Counted from the stretch's first letter, positions 42,700 through 55,633 are shown. The stretch: DNA of 64,000 nucleotides from Symbiodinium natans (GCA_905221605.1 CAJNDS010000277.1:115523-179522); one strand, 5' to 3'. Notes: generated from the sequence alone by a model not told the origin. Made by a program: numbers and translations.

Positions 42700-43480
42700 G
42701 CAGCTAAGGCGAGAGGCAATTCAGGTAGCTGGCCGCCTACTTGGTTTATTTTCTGAATCCATCTCGTTTGTATTGGTACATGGCGATGAACTCTTGTGGG
42801 CCAGCGGAGTGCTCCTAGAACTGCCCCCTGAGCTGCAAAACCCTGAACCTGCGTGAGGAGCTCAGTGGCATGCGCATGGAGCGAGCTTCCTTTGGACAGA
42901 TGGCCAACGTCGCAAAGCACAGGGAGCCCACAGCACAATTTGCAGTCTCGGGGCCATCCGAAGTTTAATTGAAGGGGGGGGTGCTGGGCTGATTCTGCAG
43001 CGCGATCATTCTCCAGGACGTTGTGTGGGGTACTTTACAGCTCTACTTGCAACAGCTTGAAACTAGCCATGAGCCTCCAAAACCTCAAACTCCACCCTTG
43101 AGCCGCCTCGCCTGAAACGCCTGAGAGCCCCGCTCGACTCCTCTGGGTCACTGTCAGCACTCAGCTTTGAAAGGAGAAACGCCTGTCAGAGCTTCGCCGC
43201 TTCTTCCATGGCACCTTGGCGTTGCCACGGAAGCCACAAAATGCTCCGTGTGGAAGATTTCTGGAATCAAGTGAACTTAGCTCTTGGGTTTGGATGGTTT
43301 GAGACTGTCATGATGCGGTGGATCCAAGTAAGATCGAGTCATCTCCATGTGCGGGTTCGGCGTCTGCATCCTGTAGTGGTTGCTTGATCGTGCGTGTGTG
43401 CGTGAGTGGGTTGCGTGCTTTTTGTTGAGCGATGGGAATGGATTGTGCTTATACAGGCTCGTGTGTCGCCTTAGACGCAG
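42700..43480. other. Intronic host DNA
   Basis: No supported exon or element was seen in this stretch. Confidence 0.5.
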
Positions 43481-43481
43481 C

Positions 43482-43580
43482 CCGGAAATCGTGCAAATCG
43501 GAGGCCAACTCACTGCGGAGGATCGAGCAGAGGTCATCAAGTTCCTTACCGTAGCCCGGTTCAAGAAGCCAAGGAATGGG
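43482..43580 (+). CDS. Host candidate exon
   Basis: After a GCAG acceptor the frame reads PEIVQIGGQLTAEDRAEVIK then FLTVARFKKPRN, with good amphipathic pattern. The family is not recognised. Confidence 0.5.
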
Positions 43581-44027
43581 GACTTAAGGGCCAACTTCGA
43601 GGGGGCTATTGCGTCCTCACAGCTTCTTAGGCGCAGTCCTTCGTTCTGGGACTGTAGCTAGTGCTGGGCTTTGCCTGCCGATGCCTCGGCCTAGCGCCCG
43701 TAGCTTAAGCTCTGGATCGTCTGGATCTGGTTGTGCCTACGCTTCCTTGCGATTCGGAGCACCCACTGTATGGTTGGCCGGACGTCGTCTCAGAAGATCA
43801 GCCGTGCTCCTCATTGAGGAGCGAGTTTTTGTTTAGTCTGTTTGGGTTCTAGACACGGATTCCAGCTTGATGGCTAGCGAAGTTCGGGTCGTATCCTTTT
43901 AGTCTTTGTTTGTTAGCGGTCCTGGTCTTCAGAAAAAGCAGGATAGTCCCGCCATTCTTTCCTTGCTTGATTGCCTCTTGCATGAACCCTGTTGGCCCAT
44001 GGAGCTTGAAGGGTTGAAGCCCCTGGA

Positions 44028-44196
44028 AATGCAAGAAGCCCTCACGCACGATAAGCTTTTGGGGCTTGAAAAGCGGCACCAGGTCATCAACACCGAGATC
44101 ATCGCTGCGAAGGCAATGTTCCTGGCATATTCGGATCCTTTTGAGAAGTACCGGGCATTGCTGTTTGAGCAACTTGGCCTCAGGATTCGAGGGTGA
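44028..44196 (+). CDS. Host candidate exon
   Basis: The frame contains THDKLLGLEKRHQVINTEII then AAKAMFLAYSDPFEKYRALL and ends in TGA at 44,194-44,196. It looks like a helical protein tail. A further open stretch at about 44,360-44,450 (PKSFAHLDALSLRYAHTLGH) could be another exon in a different frame. No family is recognised. Confidence 0.45.
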
Positions 44197-45100
44197 CAGA
44201 GGCTCTGTCAATGGCCATGAAGTATGCCCCTCACGCACGTCACGCACTCCGACAACGCGCAAAAGACTCGCCCCCCCCCTCCTTCTCTTACATAAAGTTG
44301 GGTACAGGTTCTATCCGAGGACCAATCCTGAACCTAGACCCCTGCTAAGCCTGACCGAGATTCCGAAAAGTTTTGCTCACCTTGATGCCCTATCTCTCAG
44401 GTATGCCCATACCTTGGGCCATGGTGTGGAGGCCTGGAGTGAACCCCAGCTATCCTCAACTGTCAGATCAATCCATGCAGCAAGACTGCTTCTGAGAGCC
44501 ATAAACGCGACAAATGCCCCAAACACCCTCTTGTCCGGTAGAGGCCTTCATGAACGGTCTCTACCGCCGAGCAACAGCTTGCGGCCTTGCGTCTTGGCAT
44601 GTCAATAATAATTTAGAGGGGACAACGTGTCGGCCCTCTGCGTTTCGGGATTCAGGGTTTGGGGCGGGTTTGGGGCAGGTTTGAGATGAGACATGGACTG
44701 AGGACTACTCTGAGGCGTTCCGCCTCCACGGCCGGGCACCAAGAAGGGGGAGGGCCGGGGCCCGGGAGTGTTGGCACACGAGGTCCAGTCTGCGGCGGGT
44801 CCAGTGTTTTGATATGTTTTGATCCGTTGCCAGAAGGCTACCACACAAAAGAGAGGCTCAGTTGACGTTCTATGCCCCTCCTGATGGGGTTTAGGCAACT
44901 GCGGAGTTGAGCCGGGGAGCGCTGTGATTATGCAAGAATAGACAGAAATCGGTTTGCACCACACCTCTCGGACTCCGATGTCACAGCCGATGTCACAGAC
45001 CCCCGGCTATCCTAGCAGAGGGCGCTACAAACTCTATGTCAACGTTTTTTCAGAGGAACGAGGGTTTACGGCGTGTAGGGCGTGTAGGGCGAGTGCTCGA

Positions 45101-45216
45101 GGCCAATGTGTCGGCATGGCCGTACTGTGGGCTGGTGAGATGTCCAAGCAGCAGGGCCTCCTGGACGGCGACGGTTTCCTTGCACACCAGGGCCTGCCGC
45201 TCGACTTCCTGAGGCC
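45101..45216 (+). CDS. Host candidate exon
   Basis: Reads QCVGMAVLWAGEMSKQQGLL then DGDGFLAHQGLPLDFL, with clean composition. Upstream sequence is a run of GGCGTGTAG repeats, so the acceptor is probably the CGAG just before it. The product is unknown. Confidence 0.5.
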
Positions 45217-45536
45217 AAAAGCACGTGCAAAACGACTGAGAACCTTAAGCCTGACGCAAACCCCTTCCAGAACGATGAGTCGAGGTTTTGGCAGTTGCCA
45301 GACCGAACCCCTGAGCATCCTCCTGAGGTTGTACACCTTCAACCGTTTTGGGGGTTACGACTTCGCTCCCCTGCAGCCTGGCTTCAATGGATTTTGGGGG
45401 TGTTTGGGATATGTTGGGAGTGTCGTGAAGTTCAGCGCTTCGCGAGTGCTGCATGGTTTCACGTTTCGGAGTTTGGGGTAGTGGACCTCCCCAGCCTCGC
45501 ATCACCCCTCCAAAACAGCCACACCTCCTTGCCCAG

Positions 45537-45723
45537 GCGTCGCCTCTGCGATCAGCTCGAGGTGTCAAAGGACGAGTTCTGCGAAGGAGTCTTGCAGGTG
45601 GCTTGGGAGCTTGGTCACTTCGGGCGCGCACTTCACCACTTGAAAGGATCGGGGTACGCTTGCCGGTTGAAGGGGTACTGTAAGGGCGTCAGGATACACA
45701 CTCAGCATAATTTTCGGGGTTGA
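45537..45723 (+). CDS. Host candidate terminal exon
   Basis: After CCCAGG the frame reads RRLCDQLEVSKDEFCEGVLQ and VAWELGHFGRALHHLKG, then a Cys/Arg-rich tail to TGA at 45,723. The first 40 residues look like genuine helical protein; the tail may be read-through into an intron. Confidence 0.45.
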
Positions 45724-47498
45724 GTTCCGCAGAACTGTTGCAGAATTGCTTGATGGGTGAACGTTTGGCATTTCTTTGAGCTTCGTGGCTTTCGCCAGCT
45801 TAAGCTTCGCCAGCTTAAGCCACAGCGAAATTCCAAGACAGTTGTTTATTTTCGGGGTTTGGCTTTGATTATGGCTTCGTAGCGGACCCTCTTCTGCAGC
45901 TGGAGACCAAATCAGAGATCGGATGGCGAGGTTGTTAGGCGGGACAACAAGCGTGGCTACTGCAAGTGCAGCGCTGCCACTTGGCCTATGAGTTGTGTGT
46001 ATGGTGTGTATGGTGGGGTTCAGGACTTGGGCTAGGGCTAGGGGTTGATGCGGTTTTGGGTTTCTGAGAGTTCACAGGCGCAAGATGCAAGTGACCTGAA
46101 TGCAGGGCCTGTAGGAATCCGTTTCGGTCCGGTCCAGCCTTAGGACTGGGGATTCCTTATTTTGGGAATCCAAGCGCCACCCTCCGTCCTTCCCAAGCAT
46201 GGTTGACAGACGTGACAGAAGCGAAATCGAATCTCGAGCAGCGCCCCAAGGTCCAGAATCAAGAGCCCGTGAACACATGCCAAGCCCGCCAAGGGGACCC
46301 CTAAACAAGAATTGAACTTGCAAGACCCTACAATCGTGCAGGTCATAAAGTGGGGTATGTGGCTTGATGTGCGGAGGGGTGGGGTAGGGGGGGGGGGGAA
46401 AGCTTGTTCGAAAGGACACTTGGGAAGACCGCTAGTTTGCTGAACAGGACAGCAGCGTGGACCAGCTGGTGCGAGAAAGACCCGGCTGTCTGCTTCGTAG
46501 CTCGGATCCGGACGCCGAGCTCAGATACCTCGTGGAGGCTATCTTGATTTCTGACAGTTGTCCCGGGCTTTGCTTTCGGAGCCTACTGTAGTACTGATTC
46601 GGAGGTATAGCATCCCCTGTCGCGAGATGAATCGTCTGGATCAACCTCCGGGTCCCTGCGAATTGTCTTCAACAGCTCGAAACATCAGACATGACATACC
46701 CGGCAGAGTAGGAGTCTGATGGTGATCGCTCGGCCATTTAGGGTTTTTCCCCGCCTGCAATGAATGTTGAGGCTGATGACTTGCTAACAACACCTCGACC
46801 CTCACGGAGCCCCCCCCCCCCCCTTATGCATTGACACCCCACATTGGGCCTCAAGTTCTCAATTTTTGGGGGATCCCTGCACAAAAATCAAAGCGCGAAC
46901 CAGCTGCCAGGTCTCCGAAGACTCACAGACATCTGGCTGATCTTTGGACATTTGGAGGGCCTGCAGATCCGGATGAACCTAGGAGGTTGCTGAGCGTGGC
47001 CAAGTTCATGCCCTGAATCTGTTTCGTCCTAACCATCGAGACTGAGGCGCGAAGTGCTCGAGAGGGCATATGATTGTGCCTCGGCAGTCTAGGGGCCCTC
47101 TCTTGCCAGCTCCCTCGACTTTTATTGTTTCTGGGCGATCTTTTTAACACTCTCAAGTGGAGTCGAGTCTAAGACAGCCCAAGAGATTTGGCTGGGCCAA
47201 CTCTGCAGTCCTTCGACAGAACGGTGGGGCCACAGCAGCATGCAGCAACACTTCCTAAACTCCTAAAGGGGTTCCAGGGCTTTCTCATCTTGACGCCACG
47301 AGTCCTGGTAGGCGGGTGTGCTAAAGTCAGGCGTGCAAGATCAATGCCTCATTTGCAAGATGTTCTCGCAAAGCAGCAAAGACGCGCAACGAGCCGGAAA
47401 GATCTCCGGAATGCATGCTTGAAACTGAGCCGAATCAAAGCACGGCAAACGTGTGGCAAACCTACGCATCCAGGCCTGGTCCTATGCCCCCAATCCCA
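45724..47498. other. Intronic or intergenic host DNA
   Basis: A 15-bp tandem repeat (CTTCGCCAGCTTAAG twice) lies near 45,793-45,822 and poly-G and poly-C tracts near 46,387-46,399 and 46,809-46,823. A short open stretch at 46,930-47,015 (LADLWTFGGPADPDEPRRLL) could be an exon but is weak. Confidence 0.45.
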
Positions 47499-47573
47499 GG
47501 TGAGTTCGACAAAGTGGCCGTCCTGAAGGGTAACCAGCTGCACCTGGTGCCAAATTCAGGCAGCCTGGAGCTC
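47499..47573 (+). CDS. Host candidate exon
   Basis: Bounded by CCCAG and an AGGTG donor-like site, encoding EFDKVAVLKGNQLHLVPNSG and SLEL. The beta-rich pattern is plausible. No family is recognised. Confidence 0.45.
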
Positions 47574-48063
47574 AGGTGTTCAGGGTTTGCAGGGTGAAGC
47601 CATACGATGTACTGAGCCAGAGCTGCCATGTCCCGCAAGTATCCGCAAGTCTTACAGTGCTAGTAACTTCTTCCGTGCAGGCCGCACACCGTTGAGAGTT
47701 TCAGCTTCTCACAGCTTCAACGTCTATCATTTGGATGACCTCTATCCATTATTAGCTCATACAGCTGCTCTCAACTACAGCTGATAGTCGTTGCTTCAGT
47801 TCAAAGGACGAGCCCTGCACAGCAACAAGATAAGCACTCTTTCACGAATGTTTGCCACCCAAAACGCGGATATGCGCAGATTGCGCAGGCAGGGAGATAG
47901 TCTTGTGCATCGGCATGACTGTATATATAAAAGCAGAAGAGGAATATTCATTGTTTGTACTTCTGAAGTTTGTATCAGCATCCGTTCATGTTCGCCTGCA
48001 GCGCGGTTGCTGTTGGTCTGGTTGCTTTTTTATTTATGCTTTTTGTTATGGGAATTGAATTCG

Positions 48064-48180
48064 TCTTGCTGCTGCTGCAGCTGCCCGCTGCCGCTACCGC
48101 CTGTTGTTGCTCTTGTTGCTGTTGTGTCTGTTGTTGCTGATTTCGCTGTCGTCGCTGTCGTTGCCGCTGCTGTTGTGAGA
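48064..48180 (+). repeat. CTG/TTG/GCT-rich low-complexity region
   Basis: Imperfect trinucleotide runs of TTG, CTG and CGC encode poly-Leu, poly-Cys or poly-Val depending on frame. Treated as repeat and not as a gene. Confidence 0.75.
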
Positions 48181-48296
48181 GGGTGCTCAGAATCTCCAGA
48201 GCGGACGAACTGGGAGGTCTATTGAGTTAATCCGGAGCCTGTCATCCTGGCAAATATCCCACGCATTCGTCCCGACGTCCCTGTATTTCCATTCAA

Positions 48297-48353
48297 TCCC
48301 AAACCCCCGAACCCTAAACCCCAAACCCTAAATTCCTAATATTCCTAAACCCC
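48297..48353 (-). repeat. Interstitial telomeric-type repeat, degenerate
   Basis: Six to seven CCCTAAA-like units with insertions of C and T. Confidence 0.8.
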
Positions 48354-51300
48354 ATCACCAGGCCTAGAGGCCGACCAGACGAAGACTGCGTCGGCATTGC
48401 GTGGGCTCATCGCCACAGGGCGCAAGATTTGCGGCGGTGTTATGGCCAGGAGAGACTATATTTCCCAGGCATTCTAAGATTCTGGGATTAGGGCTTCAGG
48501 AAAACACCTCAAGACTTTCAGTTTAGTTCTTCAAGGCATTGATGCTGGACCGTCGATTGAGAAAGGGTTTCCGATACTAGCATAAGTTGGCTCTGCTGCG
48601 CTTCTTGCTACTGAGCTGCTTTAAGGTTTGAGCCTTTCTTGCAGGTTCCCGTCGTTTCTCGAATTTTCCCACGGTTGCCTCGCAAGGAATTGCAATTGAG
48701 TCGTTGTTCAGTGCCGGGACTAAAGGTGAAGCATCGACAGACGATTTCCGCATGCCCATGTGGAGCCCACACGCTTGTCCATGTGTCTAAAGTTGACGTG
48801 CCCAAAGCCACTGAAGCTTCCAGCTTGAGGATAGTTGTCGAGACTAGGAGATGCAGCGCTACCCACTTAAGATCTGTAAAGTTTCCCATGCTTTTGGGCT
48901 TGTATAGTCTTTTTCTGGTACAACCTACCAACAGGGGGAAGAACAAAGCAGAGCTTGTGATCTCAGGCCAGCCTCTACAGAGAGGACTAACCATGCCTCC
49001 CTGCGGAGAATCATGGTCATGGGAGTCATGGGCACGAGTCGGGTCGAGATCTCAAGCCGTCTAAAAGCCGTCTTTGGGTTTGCGTAAAGAGCCCACAGTG
49101 CCCACACTTGTCTTCTTCAGCTCAGACCCCAATGCCCATCCAGGGGCGCAGGGCTTTGCCTTAACGGGCTTGGGGTTGTTGAGCTGAAGCATGTTTACAT
49201 GTGTGTGGGGTTTGGCTATGAAGGTTTCCAAAGCTTCGCCAGGCTTTGCCGACAGCCGGAATCTTTCTGCCTGCCTTGGGTTGAAAGAACTTGAAAGAAC
49301 TGTGCCAGCACCGTGTGGTAGCAGAATCCGTTTTGCTGGGGTCCTTGGGGTGAGCAATTGCCACAGCCAAGGGTGCCTCGGGTGCCCATACTCTGAGGGC
49401 CTCCTTCCAAATATAATATACCGACACAGCGGTTCTTGTAGATTAGTCAGGGCTTGCGCGCTTGCGCGGGACACAGAGGCTGCCGGATGTTGTTTTTTGA
49501 CCACTGTTGTGGATGCTGCTTTCAGCACGCCTTAGAAGTCAGCAATCCTTTTCAAGCCTTGGAAACCTAGGTGTTGCCCAGCCAAACAATAACTGTTGGC
49601 CATGGTACGTACTGTACATATGTGTATATACATCCACGTATCTACATACACATGCTTTAGTTTGCCCCCTGTTGATCCACCATGTTCGGCTTCTGAATGG
49701 CCCCGTAACTTGAAGAACAGTTTAACCATATCAAGCGTAAAATCAACTTCAGGATGCTACTATTTTGGGTTGTGGTTGGACACAAATATGCACAACTAGG
49801 GGCCGGTATTTCTGAAAACAGCTCATAGCTTAGCAGATGATTCACATTCTACTCAGCTTATCATAGCATGTGCCAGAAATGTGTATGGCACGGGGGGATT
49901 TCTCGCAGTTTGATGTATTGATAGCAAATGGCGCCTAGTTTACAAAGTATTTTCATGATATCTCTCCCAGAATAATTCTTTGATAATGTTGATTGCCCCT
50001 GCCGTAAACCTCGAACCACTTCACGATTTTGAATCAGTTGGAGATCAGTTTATAGTTGAAGCCACAAAAGCTAACCCAAGTACATTAGAGGACCCAATTC
50101 CCGTTTCAGCGCAGGATGGATCAAAGCGGGAAGTCAGAGTCTGCATTTCGAAGGGCATTCGTCTCATCGGTTGCTTTCAGCTGTCCTTCGTTCACCTCGT
50201 TTCCCTCAACGGTTATTTCAGTAGTATCGTTCGGCCCCCCAGTTTTGTTAGTCAAGTGCATGAGGGGTTCCACATTCTTAACGTGGTGCCTCTAGAAGTT
50301 TTGTTCACGTAGCACACGAAAGTACGGTTTGGTTTGACAGCCGTGTTTGTGTTCTTGCCCCTAGTACTACTGCAATGAATGAGACATGACTTGCCCCAAA
50401 TGTCCTGATAATTGGTTGAATTGAATTGCCAAGGGCCTTGAAAAGCTTCATGATGTTCAACACTTTGTTTGAAACATGCATGCTCAGGATTTGTTTTCTT
50501 AAACACTGCGAACGGCTTCTAGCTTATCAAGAACATGTTCATTGACTTAAACACAATTGTCAGCTTCGTTCTGTTGATTTCGCAAGCTCCCAAAGATTTA
50601 AATTGTAAACCCCTTCACTCATTCGACTAACATGATCGGAGGTCAGTTAAATCACCTAATTTACTCATAGACGTATCCGGTCGCCTTATTCGATGCTCAA
50701 ATCATACTGCAGGGTTAATCAGCGTTAATGGGTTGAAGGGGGATTTCGCACCAAAATAGTCATGCTGCGTAGGCTTGCCTCATTCTTCTATATGTGGCTT
50801 ATTTATTGAGGTGCACGTCTTTAACATGCTTGCTGCAGATATGCAAAAAATAACAAGACACCCTAAACCCCAAACCGTAAACCCACTCAAGGGACCCTAA
50901 CTAAAGCAATGTTTTGGGAGCCATTCCGGCAATAACACATTGGGGTTCCTTTTGGGAATGCTCGGAGAATGTCCTTCCTCATCTCCGAGTCGCCGAAATC
51001 GGTAATGCACATGCAACGGAAAGCTTGTTAGAAAGCGAAGTGATTCAAAGCTAGAAAAAGTTGTTCTGGACTTGTCGGCTTGAGGAAAAACATTTCAGCC
51101 ATATTCAACAACATTCAAATTTGCTCAAGTCATAGATTCCAGACAGCCTTTCTTCCGTGGGAATCTTCAATCTTCGGTTTCAACAAAAGCAACTTTGATT
51201 TTGTTGAAGTTTTTTAGTCTTTTCAATGTCATCCCTAAACTTGCGCCCCTGGATGCCCGACTCCGTCATCGGCTTGCTGAGCCCATGCCTGATCAAGACA

Positions 51301-52419
51301 AAATATCCGTGCCTGATGCGAGGCAAAATGAACAAAACATCGAAAACTGTGGATCAATGAGGGGGGCTACCATACATGCATACATACATGTGTCTACAGA
51401 CTTTTTGATTCAGTAGGTTAGCCAGCCATTATAGAAGCATCATCACGGCACTCGGCGGTCTTTCCCGAGCCTCACCGGGTCCCGTGACCCGAATTAGGTG
51501 CTCAAAGGCCCCGCACGTCATGTGCGGCCGCCATTTAATCATCATGCCGCATGCCGTAGGCATCAGGTTGGATGTCTTTTCTCCCAGCAATGTGCTCGGA
51601 TCAAAAATCTCCGACCAGTCCATGCACAGCTCAAGAGTTGAGACAAGCTGATCACCATCTGGTACGAGCTCTTCTCAGCTCAATTGAGTGAGACTATAGG
51701 TCTAAATCCCACTTTGTACAGCTCTCCAACATGCTCCAGAGACTTCAAAGACTGATGCGAGCGCTTGGATTTCAGGAAAATCGTCCCCGCGTTGCGGCTC
51801 TTGCTTGCGGTGGGGTTGATAAAGGTTTGGAGAAGCGCGGAAGCCGCAATCTTGCCGGAGCTGAAATGACGGGGGGTGCTACTAGCCGACATGCCACAAA
51901 AGTTCCACCGGCAGGTCAAAATTGGTTGCTGCTCCGACATGCAACAGAAACAAAGTCGTTGACATGGAACAGCCGATCCGACGACATGGAAAGAAACTTG
52001 CGACGACAGGCAAAAACCGCCCCACAGAGATGTCGTTTGGGGTGCTGCTTTTTGTTTATTGGGGGGGGGGGAGGGGGTGGAGGGAGGCCTTGCTTTTCAT
52101 GTCTAGTCTAGTTCCAATTCTTTCAGTTTTCTGTGATTTTTCGTTTTGCGCCTTGGACTTGCCAGATGTCGGCCCGCCGGGCGAAATCGACTACGAAACA
52201 TAACTCAGCCTCTCTCATGATCTGCACATCGGCTTAAGCATGCAGCAGAGTTGTCAGAAGGGGTACCTGTTTGCGTAGACGTTGTGTGCTTTTGCATGGC
52301 GTAGTGCATATGAGCGCGCTTGCGTCCCAAAAGTTGCTCCCACACATCGTGTTCAATTGCAGTCTGTGAATGATTTTTTTGCCCCTTACACAGGCATCTG
52401 CATTGCTCTGTAATTGTCG

Positions 52420-52605
52420 TCGTCTGAACAAGCTCATGAAGGTTTCCATTTTGACGCTATGGGCCTGGCAGGCAAGGTCAGTTCATGGTGTCTCTTTGAT
52501 GTTGATTCTCTGATAGATGGACACCTCAAAGAGGCACCTGTGCTCTCAGAGCTGCAGCCAAGGTTGGATAGGTTGAACGAAAGGGGCCCAGAAGAAAAGG
52601 GCTGA
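52420..52605 (+). CDS. Host candidate exon
   Basis: The frame reads EGFHFDAMGLAGKVSSWCLF then DVDSLIDGHLKEAPVLSELQ and a charged tail (RLDRLNERGPEEKG) to TGA. The sequence is non-repetitive and well balanced. The product is unknown. It is followed within 170 bp by another good exon on the same strand but after a stop, so the relation is unclear. Confidence 0.5.
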   Translation, partial: SSEQAHEGFHFDAMGLAGKVSSWCLFDVDSLIDGHLKEAPVLSELQPRLDRLNERGPEEKG

Positions 52606-52767
52606 GTGACTGAGTGGGGTTGTCACCGGGGTTTCTGCAAAAAACTTCCGCAGTGCAGGCAACATCTCTGCGCCAGACGACCCAATCCTCGGGCGCCTGC
52701 GATTCGTGGTTCTCTCGTCAGTGCTGTACCCCTCGTTGTGATGGACAACGTGGAGAAATTGACAGAG

Positions 52768-53033
52768 GTTCCAACGTGGAGGGCTTTGAGCTCTATGACT
52801 GCAAGGTCAAGGAGGGGGCCTATCCCAAGCCCAAAAGGACCTATGGCGCCTACAACCGGGATGGCCAGCCGATCACCTCTGCAGAGATGAACGACTACAT
52901 CTTTCAGTTTCGCTCCGTAAAGGTCTTGCCTCAGATCCCCTCGTCCAGCTATGTCTGCGAAGAAGAATGTTCCATCCGCCACCCCAAGGACCGGCGAACC
53001 AAGGCGTCCGGCACACGCAGCATCAAAGTCTAC
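52768..53033 (+). CDS. Host candidate exon, 88 codons
   Basis: The longest clean host exon apart from the BTB gene. It is bounded by GACAGAG and a TACAG/GG junction. It encodes VEGFELYDCKVKEGAYPKPK, RTYGAYNRDGQPITSAEMND, YIFQFRSVKVLPQ and a Cys-containing basic end (CEEECSIRHPKDRRTK). Mixed beta-strand and loop character suggests a small globular domain. No family is recognised. The following DNA is a TACG-type repeat, so the downstream exon is not visible. Confidence 0.6.
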
Positions 53034-53092
53034 AGGGCTGGAAAAGTTCAACCAGGCGGGGTCAAGGGGAGACTGCAGTGACGCATGTGTTG

Positions 53093-53245
53093 CATACGTA
53101 CGTATGTGCGTATGTACATATGTACGTATATGTACGTACATGTACGTATGTATGTATGCATGCACGTATGTATGTATGCACGTATGCATGTATGCACGTA
53201 TGCATGTTTTTTCTACATATATAAATATGTATATATATATATACT
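53093..53245. repeat. TACG/TATG tetranucleotide repeat region
   Basis: Alternating GTAC, GTATG and GCATG words make a nearly self-complementary array ending in a TATA run. Frames through it are artefacts. Confidence 0.9.
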
Positions 53246-53769
53246 GCCGAATCAGATCCCAAGTCCACCACAAGGAGAGGAATGGACGTGTTCGCAGCAA
53301 TTCTGGGAGTGGTATCTTAGGACACTTGTGCATCAAGAACTTGGTGATTCCAAGTTTCGAGCACAGTTTTCAAGAACGACCGCCGGCTCTTTATCAGAAA
53401 GCCGGCTGTTCTGAGGCGAGCCTGCCAAACAAACCGGGCTTGGCTGCATGGACCTACCGCCCTTGCTGGCGATGTCCATTTTGCACAAGGGGTTGCCCAG
53501 ACTGTTTTACGGTGAGGGAAAGTTTGTGATGGGCTTTGCGGAGGCCTGCGTGAGCCTCCCCGCAAAGATACTTAAAACTCACCCATGGCAGGCTGATGCC
53601 TAGGTCAAAACAGCAATATTTGATGCGTCTGCACGCGTCAATAAGGCTTGCATGGTTAAGTGGACCCATATTGAAGACGCCTAGCTGCGAACAGCGGCCG
53701 CTACCAAAATTGTTGGCAGATGTGAACGCAACACCCACACGATCTACATAAACTCGGGCTCCTGGCCCG

Positions 53770-54300
53770 TTTTATCGGGTTTATGGGGTAGAGGGTTTAT
53801 AGGGTTTATAGAGGGTTCAGGCTTTACAGGATTTCTGGGGTCTATAGAGGGTTTTATAGGGTTTAGATAGGGTTCAAGGTTTATAAGGGGTTTAGATAGG
53901 GTTTAGATAGGGTTTAGATAGGGTTTGTGGGTTTATAGGGTTTATAGAGGGTTCAGGGTTTATAGGCTTTATGGGGTTTATGGAGGCTTTTTTTCGAAGG
54001 GTTTGTAAGGTGTAGAGGGTTTACGGATAGAGTTATAGCCTTTGTAGGGTTTATAGGCCGTATAGATGGTTTATGGGGTCTATAGCGGGTTCGGGGTTTA
54101 CAGGATTTATAGTGTTTATGGGGTATATAGAGTGCATATGGTTTTAGGGTTCACGGCGTTTGTAGGGTTTAGAGGGTTTATGGGATTTAAAGGGAATGTA
54201 GGGTTTGTAGGATTATAGGCTTTGTAGGGTTTATAGGGTTTAGAGGCCTTCTTGGGTTTACAGACAGTTTAGAGGGTTTCTAGTGTTTACAGGGGTACAA
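53770..54300 (+). repeat. Degenerate telomere-like repeat block
   Basis: More than 50 units of GGGTTTAT, GGGTTTAG and GGGTTTATAGA are read in one orientation with heavy substitution. They are clearly derived from TTTAGGG. At about 54,340-54,420 C-rich words (ACCCTCTACCCTCAACCC) occur in the opposite orientation. Such blocks are found near dinoflagellate chromosome ends or at old fusion points. Confidence 0.85.
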
Positions 54301-54630
54301 GAGGGTGTGCAGACGGCCAAGAGCTCACTCGCACCTCCCACCACAGGAGCCTAAACCACACAACAACCCTTAAACTTACACCCTCTACCCTCAACCCTGC
54401 TTAAAGGCACCTGCCACCTCACTCACTCTGTTGCTTTGAAGTAAGCGCGCATCATGGTCGACTGCTCAGCGGCGCCCACCGAGGGAACCGAGAAATCACA
54501 TCTACATATACATATGCATGTTTATGTTCCGGATTATTCAGTCTTGTGCTGCGTGCATGTTCTAGTTGCGTAACCTCAACCATGGGCCAACATGGCGGAC
54601 ATGGCCTTGCAACCATCCCCGATGTTCCAG

Positions 54631-54761
54631 GTCAGAACGAGACCGCGTACTGCGCTTCCAAATATGATCGTTTGAAGCCTGTGGACGACGTGGGGGAGGT
54701 GAGGCGGGCAGTGGAGGAGAGCAGGAAGCGGAAGCGTTGGTTCAAGAATCCGTTCAGTTAG
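54631..54761 (+). CDS. Host candidate terminal exon
   Basis: After TTCCAG the frame reads QNETAYCASKYDRLKPVDDV then GEVRRAVEESRKRKRWFKNP, FS and a TAG stop. Basic C-terminus and clean codons support it. A similar short stretch (SDSAGTGDSISEAVEDRRKA) follows at about 54,790-54,850 and may be a duplicated exon. It is the last host-type coding sequence before the AT-rich block. Confidence 0.55.
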
Positions 54762-55633
54762 TGGGCCACGTGCTCACTTGAGATGTCTCCGACTCAGCTG
54801 GCACTGGGGACTCCATTTCCGAAGCTGTGGAAGACAGGCGCAAAGCCCTTCTAAAATTGGCCATTGCAAGGTTCAGGGTTTTGGGCTGTTAGTAAAATAC
54901 TTTTCTCTCAGGCAGAATCAGCAAATTCACAAGATGACGGGATTGTGAAGCAACAGGAACCCCAACCCCTTAACCCCTTCCCAAGTGCATGTAAGGCCAA
55001 AGCATGACATATGCTGTTGCGTGACTCTTGGTAGAATTGGGGCGTTTGGATTAAATGGCAAAATTCATTGAGATTCTTATATTGATATCTAGCATATCCT
55101 TAGATAATTTTTCATATTCCGAATCCTAAATTTGCGCTTTGAAATTTGAATCGAGAACCTTATATCTTGAATCTTTCCGATAAAAGATATTATATGATTA
55201 TTTCGAATTATCAAATTGGGCATGATTAGCGAATATTTCCGACAAATTCATAAGAGATCTTCGATAAAGAAAAATCATTATTATTTATATTTGTATCTTG
55301 ATATTCGTAGATAATATGAAAATTTCCTCTCTAAATCTAGGATTTTTTTGGGCCATTCGGATATATGATCTTGATTTTCTTGATTTTATTTGGTATCGAA
55401 TATAAATTTATGTTATATCTATGGGAAATCTATATATAAAATTATTATCTTCAGGTCTTCTCAGATTGAAGAAAGAGGTTAATAAGAATTATGAATCGTA
55501 GGAGAAGATATAAGTGGTATTGTATATATATATATATTGATTGGATATAGGGGGATTGGATACAAGTTTCATTCCCAATCTATTTTACTTTGAAGCTAGA
55601 GGTAGCATGAAGAATTCCAATTGGTATATTTCT

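Larger units (their letters stand above)
47574..52419. other. Long stretch without a supported gene
   Basis: Contains a CTG/TTG-rich region at about 48,064-48,180, a telomeric-type array at 48,297-48,353, and a shorter CCCTAAA-like array near 50,860-50,900. A G-tract lies at 52,060-52,070. Composition drifts towards AT between about 49.6 and 51.2 kb. Open frames are not convincing. Confidence 0.45.

Noticed and set aside
52951-53529. 192-codon frame crossing 53 kb
   Set aside because: Its centre is the TACG repeat; only the upstream exon in another frame is supported.
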